DNA from: Gammaproteobacteria bacterium
GTDB taxonomy: Bacteria; Pseudomonadota; Gammaproteobacteria; Ga0077536
Length of the DNA: 41,137 nucleotides
NCBI GenBank assembly: GCA_030833185.1
Contig: JAURHQ010000011.1
Coordinates: 1 to 41,137, forward strand
Reading direction: 5' to 3'
Both the position numbers and the translations under genes were made by a program. The notes beneath the pieces are model-generated. The model searched no databases. It was not told the DNA's origin and saw only the letters and a list, made by a program, of their open reading frames with translations. This document shows positions 10,419-18,747 of the stretch, piece after piece; within the stretch, counting starts at the first letter, position 1, and each line of letters opens with the position of its first letter.

Positions 10419-10612
10419 CGTCCAATTCTTCCACATCACGCGCCTGTGCTCTGTCCCGCATTCTCGGGGGTCGGCCCCTGCGGCGGCTCTTTTTTGCCAA
10501 CTCGCGCACAAATTTCCCGGCCGCGTGCAGCGGCCCCCGTGATCGCGGGATGGGCCGGCGCGAGGACGTTTCCCAGAATGTCTCGCATCTGAACGAGCGC
10601 TGGAGACCACCG
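10419..10612. promoter_or_regulatory. Divergent intergenic region between the kinase and autotransporter genes
   Basis: The longest gene-free stretch. It holds a possible plus-strand hairpin (CCGCA at 10456-10460 with TGCGG at 10479-10483, inner GGGG/CCCC pairing), followed after six bases by six T residues at 10490-10495. This could be a weak terminator or attenuator in the autotransporter leader, or chance in GC-rich DNA. No clear -35/-10 pair was seen. Confidence 0.3.
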
Positions 10613-12706
10613 ATGTCCGAACTTGGCCACCCCATCATCCCCGCCCTGCGCCACGTGCCGCTGGCACTAGCGATAGGGCTGTTTGCCGTGGCGCCCGCCC
10701 GCGCTGCCGACGGCTTCACCGCGATGGGCGCCCCCGCCGCGCTGGACGGGGCCACCAACCTGAGCGTGCGGCCTGCCGATGTGTCTGACGACGGCCTGAC
10801 CGTCGTCGGTAACGGTTTTGGGCAAGACGGGGCAGATTTCATCGACGTTGGCTTCCGTTGGTCACCGTCTGGCGGCTTCACCGATCTCGCCCCCAGCCTG
10901 CCGGCCAACGACCGGGCTACTGCCTACGGCGTATCCGACGACGGCACGGTGATCGTTGGCGACTACACCCTTCCGGGCAGCTTCGACACCCGCGGCTATC
11001 GGCTGGTAGACGGCGCGGTGGAAACGATCAACCCGGACCTCGGCGGCGACTACGTGCGGGTCAGCGGCGTCTCCGGCGATGGCCGGGTGGTGGTGGGCTA
11101 TACCGGCAGTGGCAGCGTCATCAAGGCCTACCGCTGGGTCGACGGCACCATGAGCAATCTCGGCGAACTGGCGAGCGGTCAGGGTGGGCAGGCTTTCGCC
11201 ACCAACAGCGACGGCAGCGTGGTTGTTGGTCTCGCCAATATTTCGGCTTCGGAGTACCACGCGTTCCGCTGGACTGGCGGCACGATGAGCGATCTGGGTC
11301 GGCTGGGCAGCAGCGGGAATTCGAGCGCGCTCGGCGTCTCGGCCGATGGCAGCGTGGTGGTGGGCGCCAGCAGTCGCGCCCCGGATGGGCTCTATGACCA
11401 CGCTTTCCGCTGGACTGAGGCCGGCGGCATGGTCGACCTTCACGATCGCGACGGCGACTTTTCCACCGCCAACGCGGTGTCGGGCGACGGTAAGGTTGTC
11501 GTCGGCGGCGTGGCGGCGACCGCCGGTGCGCTATTGCCGACGGCCTTCCGTTGGACGCAGGCCAGCGGCATGCAAACGGTGGAAGAATGGCTGAGCGCCA
11601 ACGGGGTCACCGTCGGTTCGGGCCTTGAAACGCAGGAAGCGACCGCCACCAACAGCAACGGCTCGGTGGTGGTCGGCCTTCTGCGCTCCGGCGAGGCTTT
11701 CCTCGCCCGCGTCGGGGAAGGCACCGGGGCCACCAGCACCGGCGGCGGTGGCGGCTCGGGCATGATCAGCTTCGCCGATTTCATCAAGACCCTCAGCCAG
11801 ACCTCACGGGCGGCCAGCAGCACCACCCGCACGGCGGTGATTGCCTTGCAGGGCGCCCACAGTCGCCCGCTGTCGCGGCGAGCGGCTGAGGGCGGCAGCA
11901 CCTTGTGGGTGGCCGGTGACTGGGGCGATGACAGCCACGCCAGCCGCGACGGCGAGGTGACCCTGGCCGAAATCGGCGGCGGGCATCACTTTGGCGACTT
12001 CCAGTTCAACCTCTCGGCAGGTCATACCTGGGCCTCGCAGGATGCGGGCACCGACGGCAAGTCCACCGCCGACGGCTACTACCTGCTGGCCGAGTGGTTG
12101 GCGCCGGTCATCAAGCGCGAAAACGACGCGCTGTGGGCGGTCGTGTCGGGCTTTCACCAGTGGGGCGACGGGCGCATTCGCCGCGGCTACCTCAATGCCG
12201 GGGTCGCGGACAGCTCCTTCGGCGAGCCTGACAGCACGAGTTGGGGGGCCAGCCTGCGCCTGGAATGGGACCGCCTGCTCCAGTTGAGCTGGATGTCCGC
12301 CAACCCGTTCCTTGAATACGCGCATCTGGACAGCACCATCGACGCCTACACCGAAACCGGTGGCGGCTTCCCGGCCGCGATTGGCGAAAGCAGCGACAGC
12401 TTCGACCAGATTCGCTACGGCCTGAATGCCGAAGCGCCCATCACCGGGTGGGCGCGACTGGTTGCGGTTCTTGAGGGCGCGCACCGCTTCGACGATCAGG
12501 GCCCCGCCAGCAGCGCCACGCTGCTGGGGCCGGGAGGCTTTGCGGTCAGTGCCGCCGGCGCCCCGATCGAACAGGACTGGTTGCGCCTTGGCGGGGGCGT
12601 TGAGGCCGAAATCTGGCGCGGCACGGCCTCGGTCATGGTCAATGGAACCACCGAAAGCGAGATGCCGGCCTACTGGGTAGCCGCCTCCTGGCGGATGTCT
12701 TTCTAG
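10613..12706 (+). CDS. Autotransporter with HAF-repeat passenger
   Basis: 697-residue type V secretion protein. After a signal peptide ending near ARA-A comes a passenger (about 30-375) built of HAF-type repeats: alternating AFRW..GxMxDLG and VSxDGSVVVG units, at least seven copies. These are likely to form a beta-propeller or solenoid. A Gly-rich linker (about 377-383) and helix precede a C-terminal autotransporter beta-barrel ending in SWRMSF, with the final aromatic residue needed for outer membrane assembly. The start at 10613 has GGAGA ahead of it. HAF passengers are found in surface proteins of plant- and soil-associated bacteria; the function here is unknown. The barrel should place the passenger on the cell surface. 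Confidence 0.88.
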   Translation: MSELGHPIIPALRHVPLALAIGLFAVAPARAADGFTAMGAPAALDGATNLSVRPADVSDDGLTVVGNGFGQDGADFIDVGFRWSPSGGFTDLAPSLPANDRATAYGVSDDGTVIVGDYTLPGSFDTRGYRLVDGAVETINPDLGGDYVRVSGVSGDGRVVVGYTGSGSVIKAYRWVDGTMSNLGELASGQGGQAFATNSDGSVVVGLANISASEYHAFRWTGGTMSDLGRLGSSGNSSALGVSADGSVVVGASSRAPDGLYDHAFRWTEAGGMVDLHDRDGDFSTANAVSGDGKVVVGGVAATAGALLPTAFRWTQASGMQTVEEWLSANGVTVGSGLETQEATATNSNGSVVVGLLRSGEAFLARVGEGTGATSTGGGGGSGMISFADFIKTLSQTSRAASSTTRTAVIALQGAHSRPLSRRAAEGGSTLWVAGDWGDDSHASRDGEVTLAEIGGGHHFGDFQFNLSAGHTWASQDAGTDGKSTADGYYLLAEWLAPVIKRENDALWAVVSGFHQWGDGRIRRGYLNAGVADSSFGEPDSTSWGASLRLEWDRLLQLSWMSANPFLEYAHLDSTIDAYTETGGGFPAAIGESSDSFDQIRYGLNAEAPITGWARLVAVLEGAHRFDDQGPASSATLLGPGGFAVSAAGAPIEQDWLRLGGGVEAEIWRGTASVMVNGTTESEMPAYWVAASWRMSF

Positions 12707-12717
12707 TTCAGTCGGTC

Positions 12718-12752
12718 GCCGGCAACGGACGCGGCCAAGCCCCGTTGCCGGC
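12718..12752 (+). terminator. Stem-loop after the autotransporter gene
   Basis: GCCGGCAACGG (12718-12728) pairs perfectly with CCGTTGCCGGC (12742-12752) around a 13-base loop, 12 bases after the autotransporter stop. No T-tract follows, so it may be a weak or Rho-assisted terminator or an mRNA-stabilising hairpin. A -10-like TACACT lies at 12762-12767, ahead of the next gene. Confidence 0.5.
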
Positions 12753-12800
12753 GCGTCACGCTACACTCCGCCCCAAGCACCAACGCATCGGGGAAGACTC

Positions 12801-13481
12801 ATGAGCGGCCCACTTGTCGGTAAACGCATCCTCATCACCCAGGCCGGCGAGTTCATGGGGCCAACGCTCTGCGAGGTGCTGGCCGCACAAGGCGCGACCG
12901 TCATCGCTAGCCACGAGTCGCTGGCGCCGCCTGACGCCGCCGCACGGGTGGTGGCCGAAGCGGGAGCTATCGACGTGCTGATCGCCAATCTGGCGCTCGC
13001 CGCCCCCACCACCTTGGCCACCGAGGTAGACGAGCCGGAGTGGCGGGAAGCTTTCGCCACGCTGGTCGACCCGCTGCCGCGCCTTGCCAAAGCGGTGCTG
13101 CCGCAGATGATCGAACGCCGCGCCGGCAAGATCCTCGTCATGGGCAGCGCCAGCGCGCTGCGCGGCATGAAGCGCTGCTCCACCTACAGCGCTGCCCGCG
13201 GGGCGCAACTCGCCTGGGTGCAGGCGGTGGGCGTAGAGGTGGCGCCGCATCAGGTGAAAGTGAACGCCATCGCGCAAAACTTTGTCGCTAACCCGACCTA
13301 TTACCCGCCCGCGCTGCAGGCGAATCCCAAGTTCCAGGAGCGGCTGGCGCGGGAAGTGCCACTGGGCCGGCTGGTCGGCGCCGAGGAGGATGCCGCCTTC
13401 GCCGCCTACCTGTGCAGCGATGCGGCCGACTGCTTCGTGGGGCAGGTGTTTCCGGTCAGCGGCGGCTGGGCCGTGCGATGA
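12801..13481 (+). CDS. Halohydrin dehalogenase-like SDR-fold enzyme
   Basis: 226-residue protein with a short-chain dehydrogenase fold that has lost the nucleotide-binding glycine motif. In its place is T13-x4-F18-x-G20 (TQAGEFMG), the halide/nucleophile pocket signature of halohydrin dehalogenases. The catalytic set is S116-x12-Y129-x3-R133 (arginine where SDR reductases have lysine), the second signature of that family. The C-terminal part (PNPKF-type region, then PLGRLVG and GQVFPVSGGW) also runs parallel to HheC. Such enzymes convert vicinal halohydrins to epoxides and open epoxides with azide, cyanide or nitrite, without a cofactor. GGGGAA precedes the start. Its stop overlaps the next gene by ATGA. 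Substrate and true physiological role are unknown. Confidence 0.85.
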   Translation: MSGPLVGKRILITQAGEFMGPTLCEVLAAQGATVIASHESLAPPDAAARVVAEAGAIDVLIANLALAAPTTLATEVDEPEWREAFATLVDPLPRLAKAVLPQMIERRAGKILVMGSASALRGMKRCSTYSAARGAQLAWVQAVGVEVAPHQVKVNAIAQNFVANPTYYPPALQANPKFQERLAREVPLGRLVGAEEDAAFAAYLCSDAADCFVGQVFPVSGGWAVR

Positions 13482-13939
13482 GGCCGCACATCGGCCGCCT
13501 CGCCTGCCTCGCCGTGGCCTGCAGCCTTGCGCTGCCGGCTATCGCCGAGGAGGCCCAGCGCTTTCTGGCCCGCGAGCGCCTGCCGTCCGGAGCAACGCTG
13601 GTCTTGGCCGAAGGCGATTACGAGGCCCGTTCGCTGGGCAGCTTCAGCCTGCGGCTTTACGCCCCGGCAGACACACCGGAAGACGCCACGACGTTTTTCA
13701 GCGACGGTCTGGTGCACGCCCGGGACGGCAGTCTGGAAAAACTGTTGTTGGCCGATCTGGACGGCGACGCGGCGCCCGAAGTCATCGTGACCGCGCGCTC
13801 GGCGGGCACCGGCAACTATCTGGCGGCGTATGCGTTTGCGGTCAGCAAGGACAAGCTGCGCGCGCTGACGGCCGTGGAAGGGCTCGCCGCAGATGCCAAC
13901 CCGGTGCCGGCGCTGCGCGCGGCGCTCGAAGGGCGCTGA
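13478..13939 (+). CDS. PliI-like periplasmic lysozyme inhibitor
   Basis: 153 residues with a signal peptide ending near AIA (residues 21-23). The mature part has a GSFSLRLY strand, a GLVxxRDGxxEKLLLADLDGD stretch, then EVIVTARSAGTGNY. T-G-N-Y (111-114) corresponds to the S-G-x-Y loop that PliI-type inhibitors insert into invertebrate (I-type) lysozymes, with Thr for Ser. The identification rests on memory of the family pattern. The start overlaps the dehalogenase-like gene by ATGA, so the two are probably translated together, although their roles have no evident link. It converges on the HPP gene with a gap of 6 bases. Confidence 0.65.
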   Translation: MRPHIGRLACLAVACSLALPAIAEEAQRFLARERLPSGATLVLAEGDYEARSLGSFSLRLYAPADTPEDATTFFSDGLVHARDGSLEKLLLADLDGDAAPEVIVTARSAGTGNYLAAYAFAVSKDKLRALTAVEGLAADANPVPALRAALEGR

Positions 13940-13945
13940 ACGCGT

Positions 13946-14464
13946 CTACAGTCGCCAACTGCCCCAGTCGTCGCTCGACGGCGAGGCTGCGGTCCAGCGC
14001 TGCGGCCAGGGCTTCTGCTGCGGCAGCAGGCGGCTCCACACCATGGCGACCAGCGCCAGACTCAAGACCCCGATGAGCACCGGCTGCAGCAGCGCCGCGT
14101 AGCCGGCGTGCTGGTGGACCATGATGAGCGCGTTGGCGCCGGCCGGCGGATGCACGCAGCGGGCGAGCAGCATGAGCAGCACCGACAGCGCGAGCGCCAG
14201 CGCGTACACCCACAGCGCATCGCCCCACAGCTGCTGACAGACGATGCCAATCAGCGCCGCGCTGAGGTGTCCGCCCAACAGCGCGCGCGGCTGCGCGGCC
14301 GAGGTCTCGGTAAACACAAACAGAATCACCGTTGACGCACCCAGCGATGCCAGCAAAAACGGCGACATGCCGGGCCCCGCCAGCAGCAGCGCAAGCCCGA
14401 TCGCCGCGCCACCGCCCACGGTGCTGAGAAGGCTGCGCCAGAGGTGTGCCCGCATCGCGCTCAT
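13946..14464 (-). CDS. HPP family integral membrane protein
   Basis: 172-residue protein with four or five membrane segments and the family motif HPPAGANALI, plus the LASLGASTVILF segment typical of HPP proteins. Plant HPP proteins have been linked to nitrite transport; bacterial function is unsettled. The ATG at 14464 overlaps the stop of the upstream TVP38/reductase gene as ATGA, so they are probably one translational unit. The C-terminal tail (about 140-172) is basic and tryptophan-rich. Confidence 0.88.
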   Translation of the reverse strand: MSAMRAHLWRSLLSTVGGGAAIGLALLLAGPGMSPFLLASLGASTVILFVFTETSAAQPRALLGGHLSAALIGIVCQQLWGDALWVYALALALSVLLMLLARCVHPPAGANALIMVHQHAGYAALLQPVLIGVLSLALVAMVWSRLLPQQKPWPQRWTAASPSSDDWGSWRL

Positions 14465-16674
14465 TCGCCGCGCTGCCGGGCGCGCCACAGCGCGGGCAGC
14501 GCTTTCAGCAGCCCGACAAACGGCGCCTCACCGCGTTGCCAACGGTGCCAGGCGGCCAGCAACTGCCGCTGCCCAGGCGTCACCTGCGCGCGTTTCCATA
14601 CCCCTGCGGCATACTTGTTGGCCTCGGCCCGCGAGGGGTAGAGGTGCACGGTGCCCAAAATCTTGTTGAGGCCCAGACCATGGGTCATGGCGAGCGTGAA
14701 TTCGGCGATCAGTTCGCCGGCGTCGGCGCCGACCAGCGTCACGCCAAGGATGCGGTCGCTGCCCGGCGGGGTCAGCACTTTCACGAAACCGGTGGTCTCG
14801 CCGTCCGCAATTGCGCGGTCCAGGTCGGCGAGGTCGTAGCGCGTGACCTCAAACACCACGCCGGCCGCGAGAGCCTCGGCTTCCGATAGCCCGACGCGGG
14901 CCACCTGCGGGTCGGTGAAGGTGCACCAGGGCACGGCGCGATAGTCGGCACGAACGCGGCGCAGCCCGCCGAACAGCGCGTTCACCGCCGCGTACCCGGC
15001 CTGATGCGAGGCGGCATGGGTGAGCTGGAACGGTCCCGCCACATCGCCGCAGACGAAGATGTTCGGCAGATTGGTCGCCAAAAACTCGTCGCTCGCGATG
15101 GTCTGCTGCGGCGTCAGCGGAATACCCAGCGCCTCGAGCCCAAGGCCATCGGTATTCGGCGTGCGGCCGACGGCCACCAGCAGTTCATCGAAGGGCAGTC
15201 GCTGTTCGCGGCCTTCAAAGTCGAGCAGCAGGGTTTTCTCGCCCGCGTGTTCCTCGCAGGCCAAGGCCGTGCAGTCGGTGAGAACGGCAATGCCCTCGCG
15301 CGCGAAACGCTTACGGAGCAGGGCCGACACCTCGGGGTCTTCGCGCGGTAGCAGGCGCTCACCCTGCTGCACGATGACGACCTGCGCGCCGAGGCGCGCA
15401 AAGGCTTGCGCCAGCTCGCAGCCGACGGGACCACCGCCCAGCACCACCAGCCGGCGCGGCAGCTGCGTCAGCGACCAGACGGTGTCCGAGGTCAGATAGC
15501 CGATGGCGTCCAGCCCGGGCAGCGGCGGCACACTAGGCCGCGCCCCGGTGGCAATCACGATCTGCGCCGCGCTCAGCACCCGCGGTCCCTCCACCGTCTG
15601 CACTTCGACGGTCCAGGGCGTCAGCAGGCGGGCCGTGCCCTGTACACAGTCAACGCCCAGCGCGGTGTAGCGGGCAACCGAGTCGTGCGGCGCGATGGCG
15701 TCGACGGTCGCGGCGACCCGGGCCATAACGGCCGGGAAGTCGACCTCGGCCTGCGCGTCTTTGAGGCCGAAACGGCCCGCCGCGCGGATTTCGGCCATCA
15801 GGTGCGCGGCGCGCAGCAGGCTCTTGCTGGGCACACAGCCGTGGTTCAGGCAGTCGCCGCCCATCCGGGCCTGCTCGACCAGCGCGACCCGCGCCTGCGT
15901 CGCCGCTGCGATGTAAGCCGACACCAACCCGCCGCTACCGGCGCCGATGACCAGCAGGTTGTAATCAAAGCGGGCCGGTCGCGACCAGGCGGCGTAGCGC
16001 CGGCGCAGCCGCCACATCCGCAGGCCCTGCCGGGCCAACAGCGGAAACACGCCGAGTAGCGCGAGCGAAAACAGCAGGCCGGGCGAGAGCAGGCCCTGAA
16101 GGCTCGTGATCTCGCCCAGGCGCGTGCCGAGATTCAGAAACACGACGGTCCCCGGCAGCATGCCAAGCTGACTCACCCAGTAGAAAGTGCGCGCCGGCAT
16201 CCGGGTCAGGCCCAGCGCCAGATTCACTGCAAAAAACGGGAACAGCGGCACCAGTCGCAGGGCGAAAAGATGAAAGGCGCCGTCGCGCGCGATGCCCTCA
16301 TCGATCCGCTGCAGCAAGGGCCCCAGCCGCCGGCTTACCGTCTCTCGCAGCAGGAAACGCGCGACCAGCATGGCCAGCGTCGCGCCGATGCTGGACGCAA
16401 AAGACACCAGCAATACGCCCGTCCACAGCCCAAACAGGGCACCGCCCGCCAGCGACATCACGGCCGCGCCGGGCAGGGACAAGGCCGTCACGGCGACGTA
16501 CACCCCAACAAACAACGCCGGCGCGAGTAGCGGCTGCGACGCCTTGAACGCCGTCAGCGTCGTCTGCTGTTCGCGCAGGAAATCAAAGCTCAAATACCGG
16601 TCGAAGCCGGCCAGATAAAACGCCGCCACCGCCAGCACCAGCCCGCCCCACGCCCAGCTCCGCCCGATCCGCAT
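14461..16674 (-). CDS. TVP38/DedA-like membrane domain fused to a mercuric reductase-like flavin disulfide oxidoreductase
   Basis: 737-residue two-part protein. Residues about 15-225 are hydrophobic with the TVP38/TMEM64 (SNARE-associated) signature: SLPGAAVMSLAGGALFG, a SSIGATLAMLVARF helix and RLVPLFPFFAVNLALGLT. From about 237 a class I flavin disulfide reductase follows: FAD motif GAGSGG (244-249), redox pair C275-x4-C280 in GGDCLNHGCVPSK, NAD(P) motif GGGPVG, second FAD motif FVCGDVAG, and a C-terminal dimerisation domain ending HLYPSRAEANKY. No heavy-metal domain or C-terminal cysteine pair is present, so a mercury function is unlikely. The fusion places the disulfide reductase on the inner membrane; quinone or a membrane thiol may be its acceptor. 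GGGAG supports the start. It is coupled to the HPP gene. Confidence 0.88.
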   Translation of the reverse strand: MRIGRSWAWGGLVLAVAAFYLAGFDRYLSFDFLREQQTTLTAFKASQPLLAPALFVGVYVAVTALSLPGAAVMSLAGGALFGLWTGVLLVSFASSIGATLAMLVARFLLRETVSRRLGPLLQRIDEGIARDGAFHLFALRLVPLFPFFAVNLALGLTRMPARTFYWVSQLGMLPGTVVFLNLGTRLGEITSLQGLLSPGLLFSLALLGVFPLLARQGLRMWRLRRRYAAWSRPARFDYNLLVIGAGSGGLVSAYIAAATQARVALVEQARMGGDCLNHGCVPSKSLLRAAHLMAEIRAAGRFGLKDAQAEVDFPAVMARVAATVDAIAPHDSVARYTALGVDCVQGTARLLTPWTVEVQTVEGPRVLSAAQIVIATGARPSVPPLPGLDAIGYLTSDTVWSLTQLPRRLVVLGGGPVGCELAQAFARLGAQVVIVQQGERLLPREDPEVSALLRKRFAREGIAVLTDCTALACEEHAGEKTLLLDFEGREQRLPFDELLVAVGRTPNTDGLGLEALGIPLTPQQTIASDEFLATNLPNIFVCGDVAGPFQLTHAASHQAGYAAVNALFGGLRRVRADYRAVPWCTFTDPQVARVGLSEAEALAAGVVFEVTRYDLADLDRAIADGETTGFVKVLTPPGSDRILGVTLVGADAGELIAEFTLAMTHGLGLNKILGTVHLYPSRAEANKYAAGVWKRAQVTPGQRQLLAAWHRWQRGEAPFVGLLKALPALWRARQRGE

Positions 16675-16831
16675 GCCGTCAGCTCCCCGGCGCCCGGGGC
16701 GCTCGCGTACAAGGGCGTGGAGTATCACCCATTTGGGGTCGCAAGCGGGCTTGGCGCCGGGGCATCATCGACTTCGATCAAGCGGCCGCGTGCCGCGCGC
16801 GACATCGTGGTCATGCCAAGGAGGATCAGCC

Positions 16832-17320
16832 ATGCACGGCGACCAGCGTATTCTTGAATTGCTCAAACAGGCGTTCGGCCAGCTCGACCGCCCCGCCCAT
16901 TTCACCGACGTTTCCCATTGCGACGAGTGCGCCGAACAGGACACCAGACTGCGGCTCTGTAACCCGCGAGCAGTGGGTTTTGAGGACGTGGCGCGGGCGG
17001 CTTTCGACCCCTTCTGCGTCGCCTCGCCGCAGGCGCTGGGCTATTTTTTCCCCGCGCTGGCCAAGCTTGCGCTGGCGCCGCCTAGTCCCGAACACGGTTG
17101 GTACGCCTCGCAGCTCCTGTTTCATCTTCAGGTCGATGAGGTCGACAACCGCTTCTATCGCTACTGCAACGACACTCAGCGCACGGCTGTGGCAAAGCTG
17201 CTGGCGCATTTGCTGGAGACCCGGGCCTCGCTGGCGCTGGCGGATCTGGCGACCGAACGCTTCATTCAGTGCCATCGGCTGTGGTCAGCCCAACGGGTCG
17301 ACGGGCAGCTGTTGAACTGA
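16832..17320 (+). CDS. Uncharacterised 162-residue protein, possibly DUF6714-like
   Basis: No function is recognised. The protein has no signal peptide or membrane segment. It begins with a short helix (ILELLKQAFG), then HFTDVSHCDECAEQD with a closely placed H/C-x2-C cluster (about residues 28-34), and ends with a helical half rich in Leu, Ala and Tyr. The HFTD..HCxEC opening recalls proteins annotated DUF6714, but I hold this loosely. The start at 16832 is fixed by a strong AAGGAGGA site. The gene is divergent from the TVP38 fusion (157 bases) and convergent with a cupin gene (10-base gap). Confidence 0.75.
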   Translation: MHGDQRILELLKQAFGQLDRPAHFTDVSHCDECAEQDTRLRLCNPRAVGFEDVARAAFDPFCVASPQALGYFFPALAKLALAPPSPEHGWYASQLLFHLQVDEVDNRFYRYCNDTQRTAVAKLLAHLLETRASLALADLATERFIQCHRLWSAQRVDGQLLN

Positions 17321-17330
17321 ACGAGGCCGG

Positions 17331-17708
17331 CTAAAACGCAAAGCCGTCGGGTAAGGGGGCGAACAGCAGGGTCACCGCACCGCCCAGACAGCGGGTGCGA
17401 TGCCCCTGCCCTGTGACGTCGGCCGGCAGGAACACCTCGCCCGCCCGCCATTGCCGGCATTGCCCGTCGGTGGTTTCCACTTCGATCACGCCCGACAACA
17501 CCACCACCAGCTGACGTGCCGGCGCGTTGTGCCAGTCCTGCGCCATGCTGGCCGGCAGTTCGACCAGTTGCACTGCCGGCGAGGCATAGGCCGCCGAGAG
17601 CCGGATGCGGTGGCCCATGCCGTCGTCGCGCCACAGGTCTTGCGGCACGCGCAGCGACTCAAAACGTGACCCGCCCTCGGCGGTGGCGACAAAGGTGGTG
17701 ATGTCCAC
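17331..17708 (-). CDS. Small single-domain cupin protein
   Basis: About 125 residues with one cupin barrel: LVVVLSGVIEVETTDG, then WRAGEVFLPADVTGQGHRT and TLLFAPLP. One candidate metal site is made of W-H-N (DWHNAPARQ) and the later GHR histidine; the usual H-x-H is lacking. Function unknown; the barrel resembles cupins that bind small acids or sugars. The start is uncertain: GTG at 17708 is used, with TTG at 17723 as the alternative, and neither has a clear ribosome site. It lies 27 bases after the stop of the HEAT-like gene and may be read with it. Confidence 0.72.
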   Translation of the reverse strand: MDITTFVATAEGGSRFESLRVPQDLWRDDGMGHRIRLSAAYASPAVQLVELPASMAQDWHNAPARQLVVVLSGVIEVETTDGQCRQWRAGEVFLPADVTGQGHRTRCLGGAVTLLFAPLPDGFAF

Positions 17709-17735
17709 GGCCGCGGGGCTCAAACCGGGCGCGGT

Positions 17736-18641
17736 TTAGTGGCGACGCCCGTCGTCGTCATCGTCGACGTCGCGGTTGTCGTCTTCGTCCTCGTCTTCCT
17801 CCTCGTCTTCGTAGCGCGAGTCTTCTTCGTCCTCGTCCCAGTCCTCGTCTTCGCCGGCCTCACCGACCGACGACATGGCCTCGGTCGCGGCCTCGACGAT
17901 TTCCTCGTCGTCGTTCATCAGCAGGTGTTCCAGCGCTTCGTTCACGGCCTCGGCGTCCGGCGCCAGCATGGGCGTGGCGTCGATGGCGGCGATCAGGATT
18001 TCCTTGGCGGTGGTTTCGTCTCCCACCAGTTCCTCGATATACGGCCAGGCGTCGCGCACATCGCGCTCGGCGGCGGCGCAGATGGCATTAAACAGCACCT
18101 CTTCATCTTCGCTTTCCAGCGCTTCGAGGATTTCGTCCTTGAAGCCCGGCACAAAACGCATGGCGAAGACGGCCGAGCGCTGCCAGCCATCGCCTTCCCG
18201 GTCATAGGCCTCTCGGATGGCAGCCTTGTGCCAGTCTTCAGGGGCACGCACCATCGCCTCAAAAACGCAGCGGCGTACTTCACTGGATTCGCTGGTGTTG
18301 TCGTAAATGCGCTTCAGCGCTTTCTGCGCCTTGCGGAAGGCCGCGTCGGAGAGGCTTTCGCCGGCGTCGCTGGCCACGCCTTGATGCGCCGTTTCCAGCG
18401 CCGGGCCGATAGCCAGGGCGGCACGGGCCCGCAGCTCTTCCGGCGCGCCGGCTTCGCCGACTACCTCGGTCAGGCCGCTGACCACGTCATCGTGGTCGGG
18501 CGAGACATCGTAGGCCAGCTCGGCTGCCAGCAGACGGTCGTCGAGCGGGGCGGAGCGATTCACCAGCGAGCGCAAAATGGTGTCGCGCGCAGTTTCCGGC
18601 CAGTCCCAGACGGGCGTGTTCTGTAGATCGTTCAAATTCAT
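17736..18641 (-). CDS. HEAT-like repeat protein with an acidic C-terminal tail
   Basis: 301-residue soluble protein. Residues about 15-255 are alpha-helical pairs of the HEAT/PBS-lyase-like type (for example LRARAALAIGPALE, VRRCVFEAMVRAPED, VLFNAICAAAERD), which usually act as protein-binding scaffolds. The last 40-odd residues are almost purely Asp and Glu with a few Arg and Tyr, and probably disordered; such a tail could bind metal ions or mimic nucleic acid. No enzyme motif is seen. GAGGTG ahead of the ATG supports the start. The long frame on the opposite strand is an artefact of this composition. Confidence 0.85.
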   Translation of the reverse strand: MNLNDLQNTPVWDWPETARDTILRSLVNRSAPLDDRLLAAELAYDVSPDHDDVVSGLTEVVGEAGAPEELRARAALAIGPALETAHQGVASDAGESLSDAAFRKAQKALKRIYDNTSESSEVRRCVFEAMVRAPEDWHKAAIREAYDREGDGWQRSAVFAMRFVPGFKDEILEALESEDEEVLFNAICAAAERDVRDAWPYIEELVGDETTAKEILIAAIDATPMLAPDAEAVNEALEHLLMNDDEEIVEAATEAMSSVGEAGEDEDWDEDEEDSRYEDEEEDEDEDDNRDVDDDDDGRRH

Positions 18642-18747
18642 GGTGGGGCACCTCGGGGCTGGAAAACGTATCGGCCGCCAGTCGGCAGGCAGCCGGCGCG
18701 TAGGGTAACCCAGCCGCCCCCCAAATCACGCGACCGGCACGCGCAAC

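Noticed and set aside
9262-10908. Minus-strand frame of 548 codons across the kinase and autotransporter starts
   Set aside because: Overlaps two well-supported genes in other frames and shows no domain.
12801-13481. Ordinary NAD(P)H-dependent SDR reductase
   Set aside because: The glycine-rich cofactor motif is absent and the catalytic lysine is arginine, both as in halohydrin dehalogenases.
14461-16674. Mercury resistance function for the reductase fusion
   Set aside because: No HMA domain, no C-terminal cysteine pair, and no merR, merT or merP nearby.
17739-18626. Plus-strand frame of 295 codons opposite the HEAT-like gene
   Set aside because: It is rich in Val and Phe only because it is antisense to GAY/GAR codons; the minus frame has a ribosome site and HEAT-like helices.
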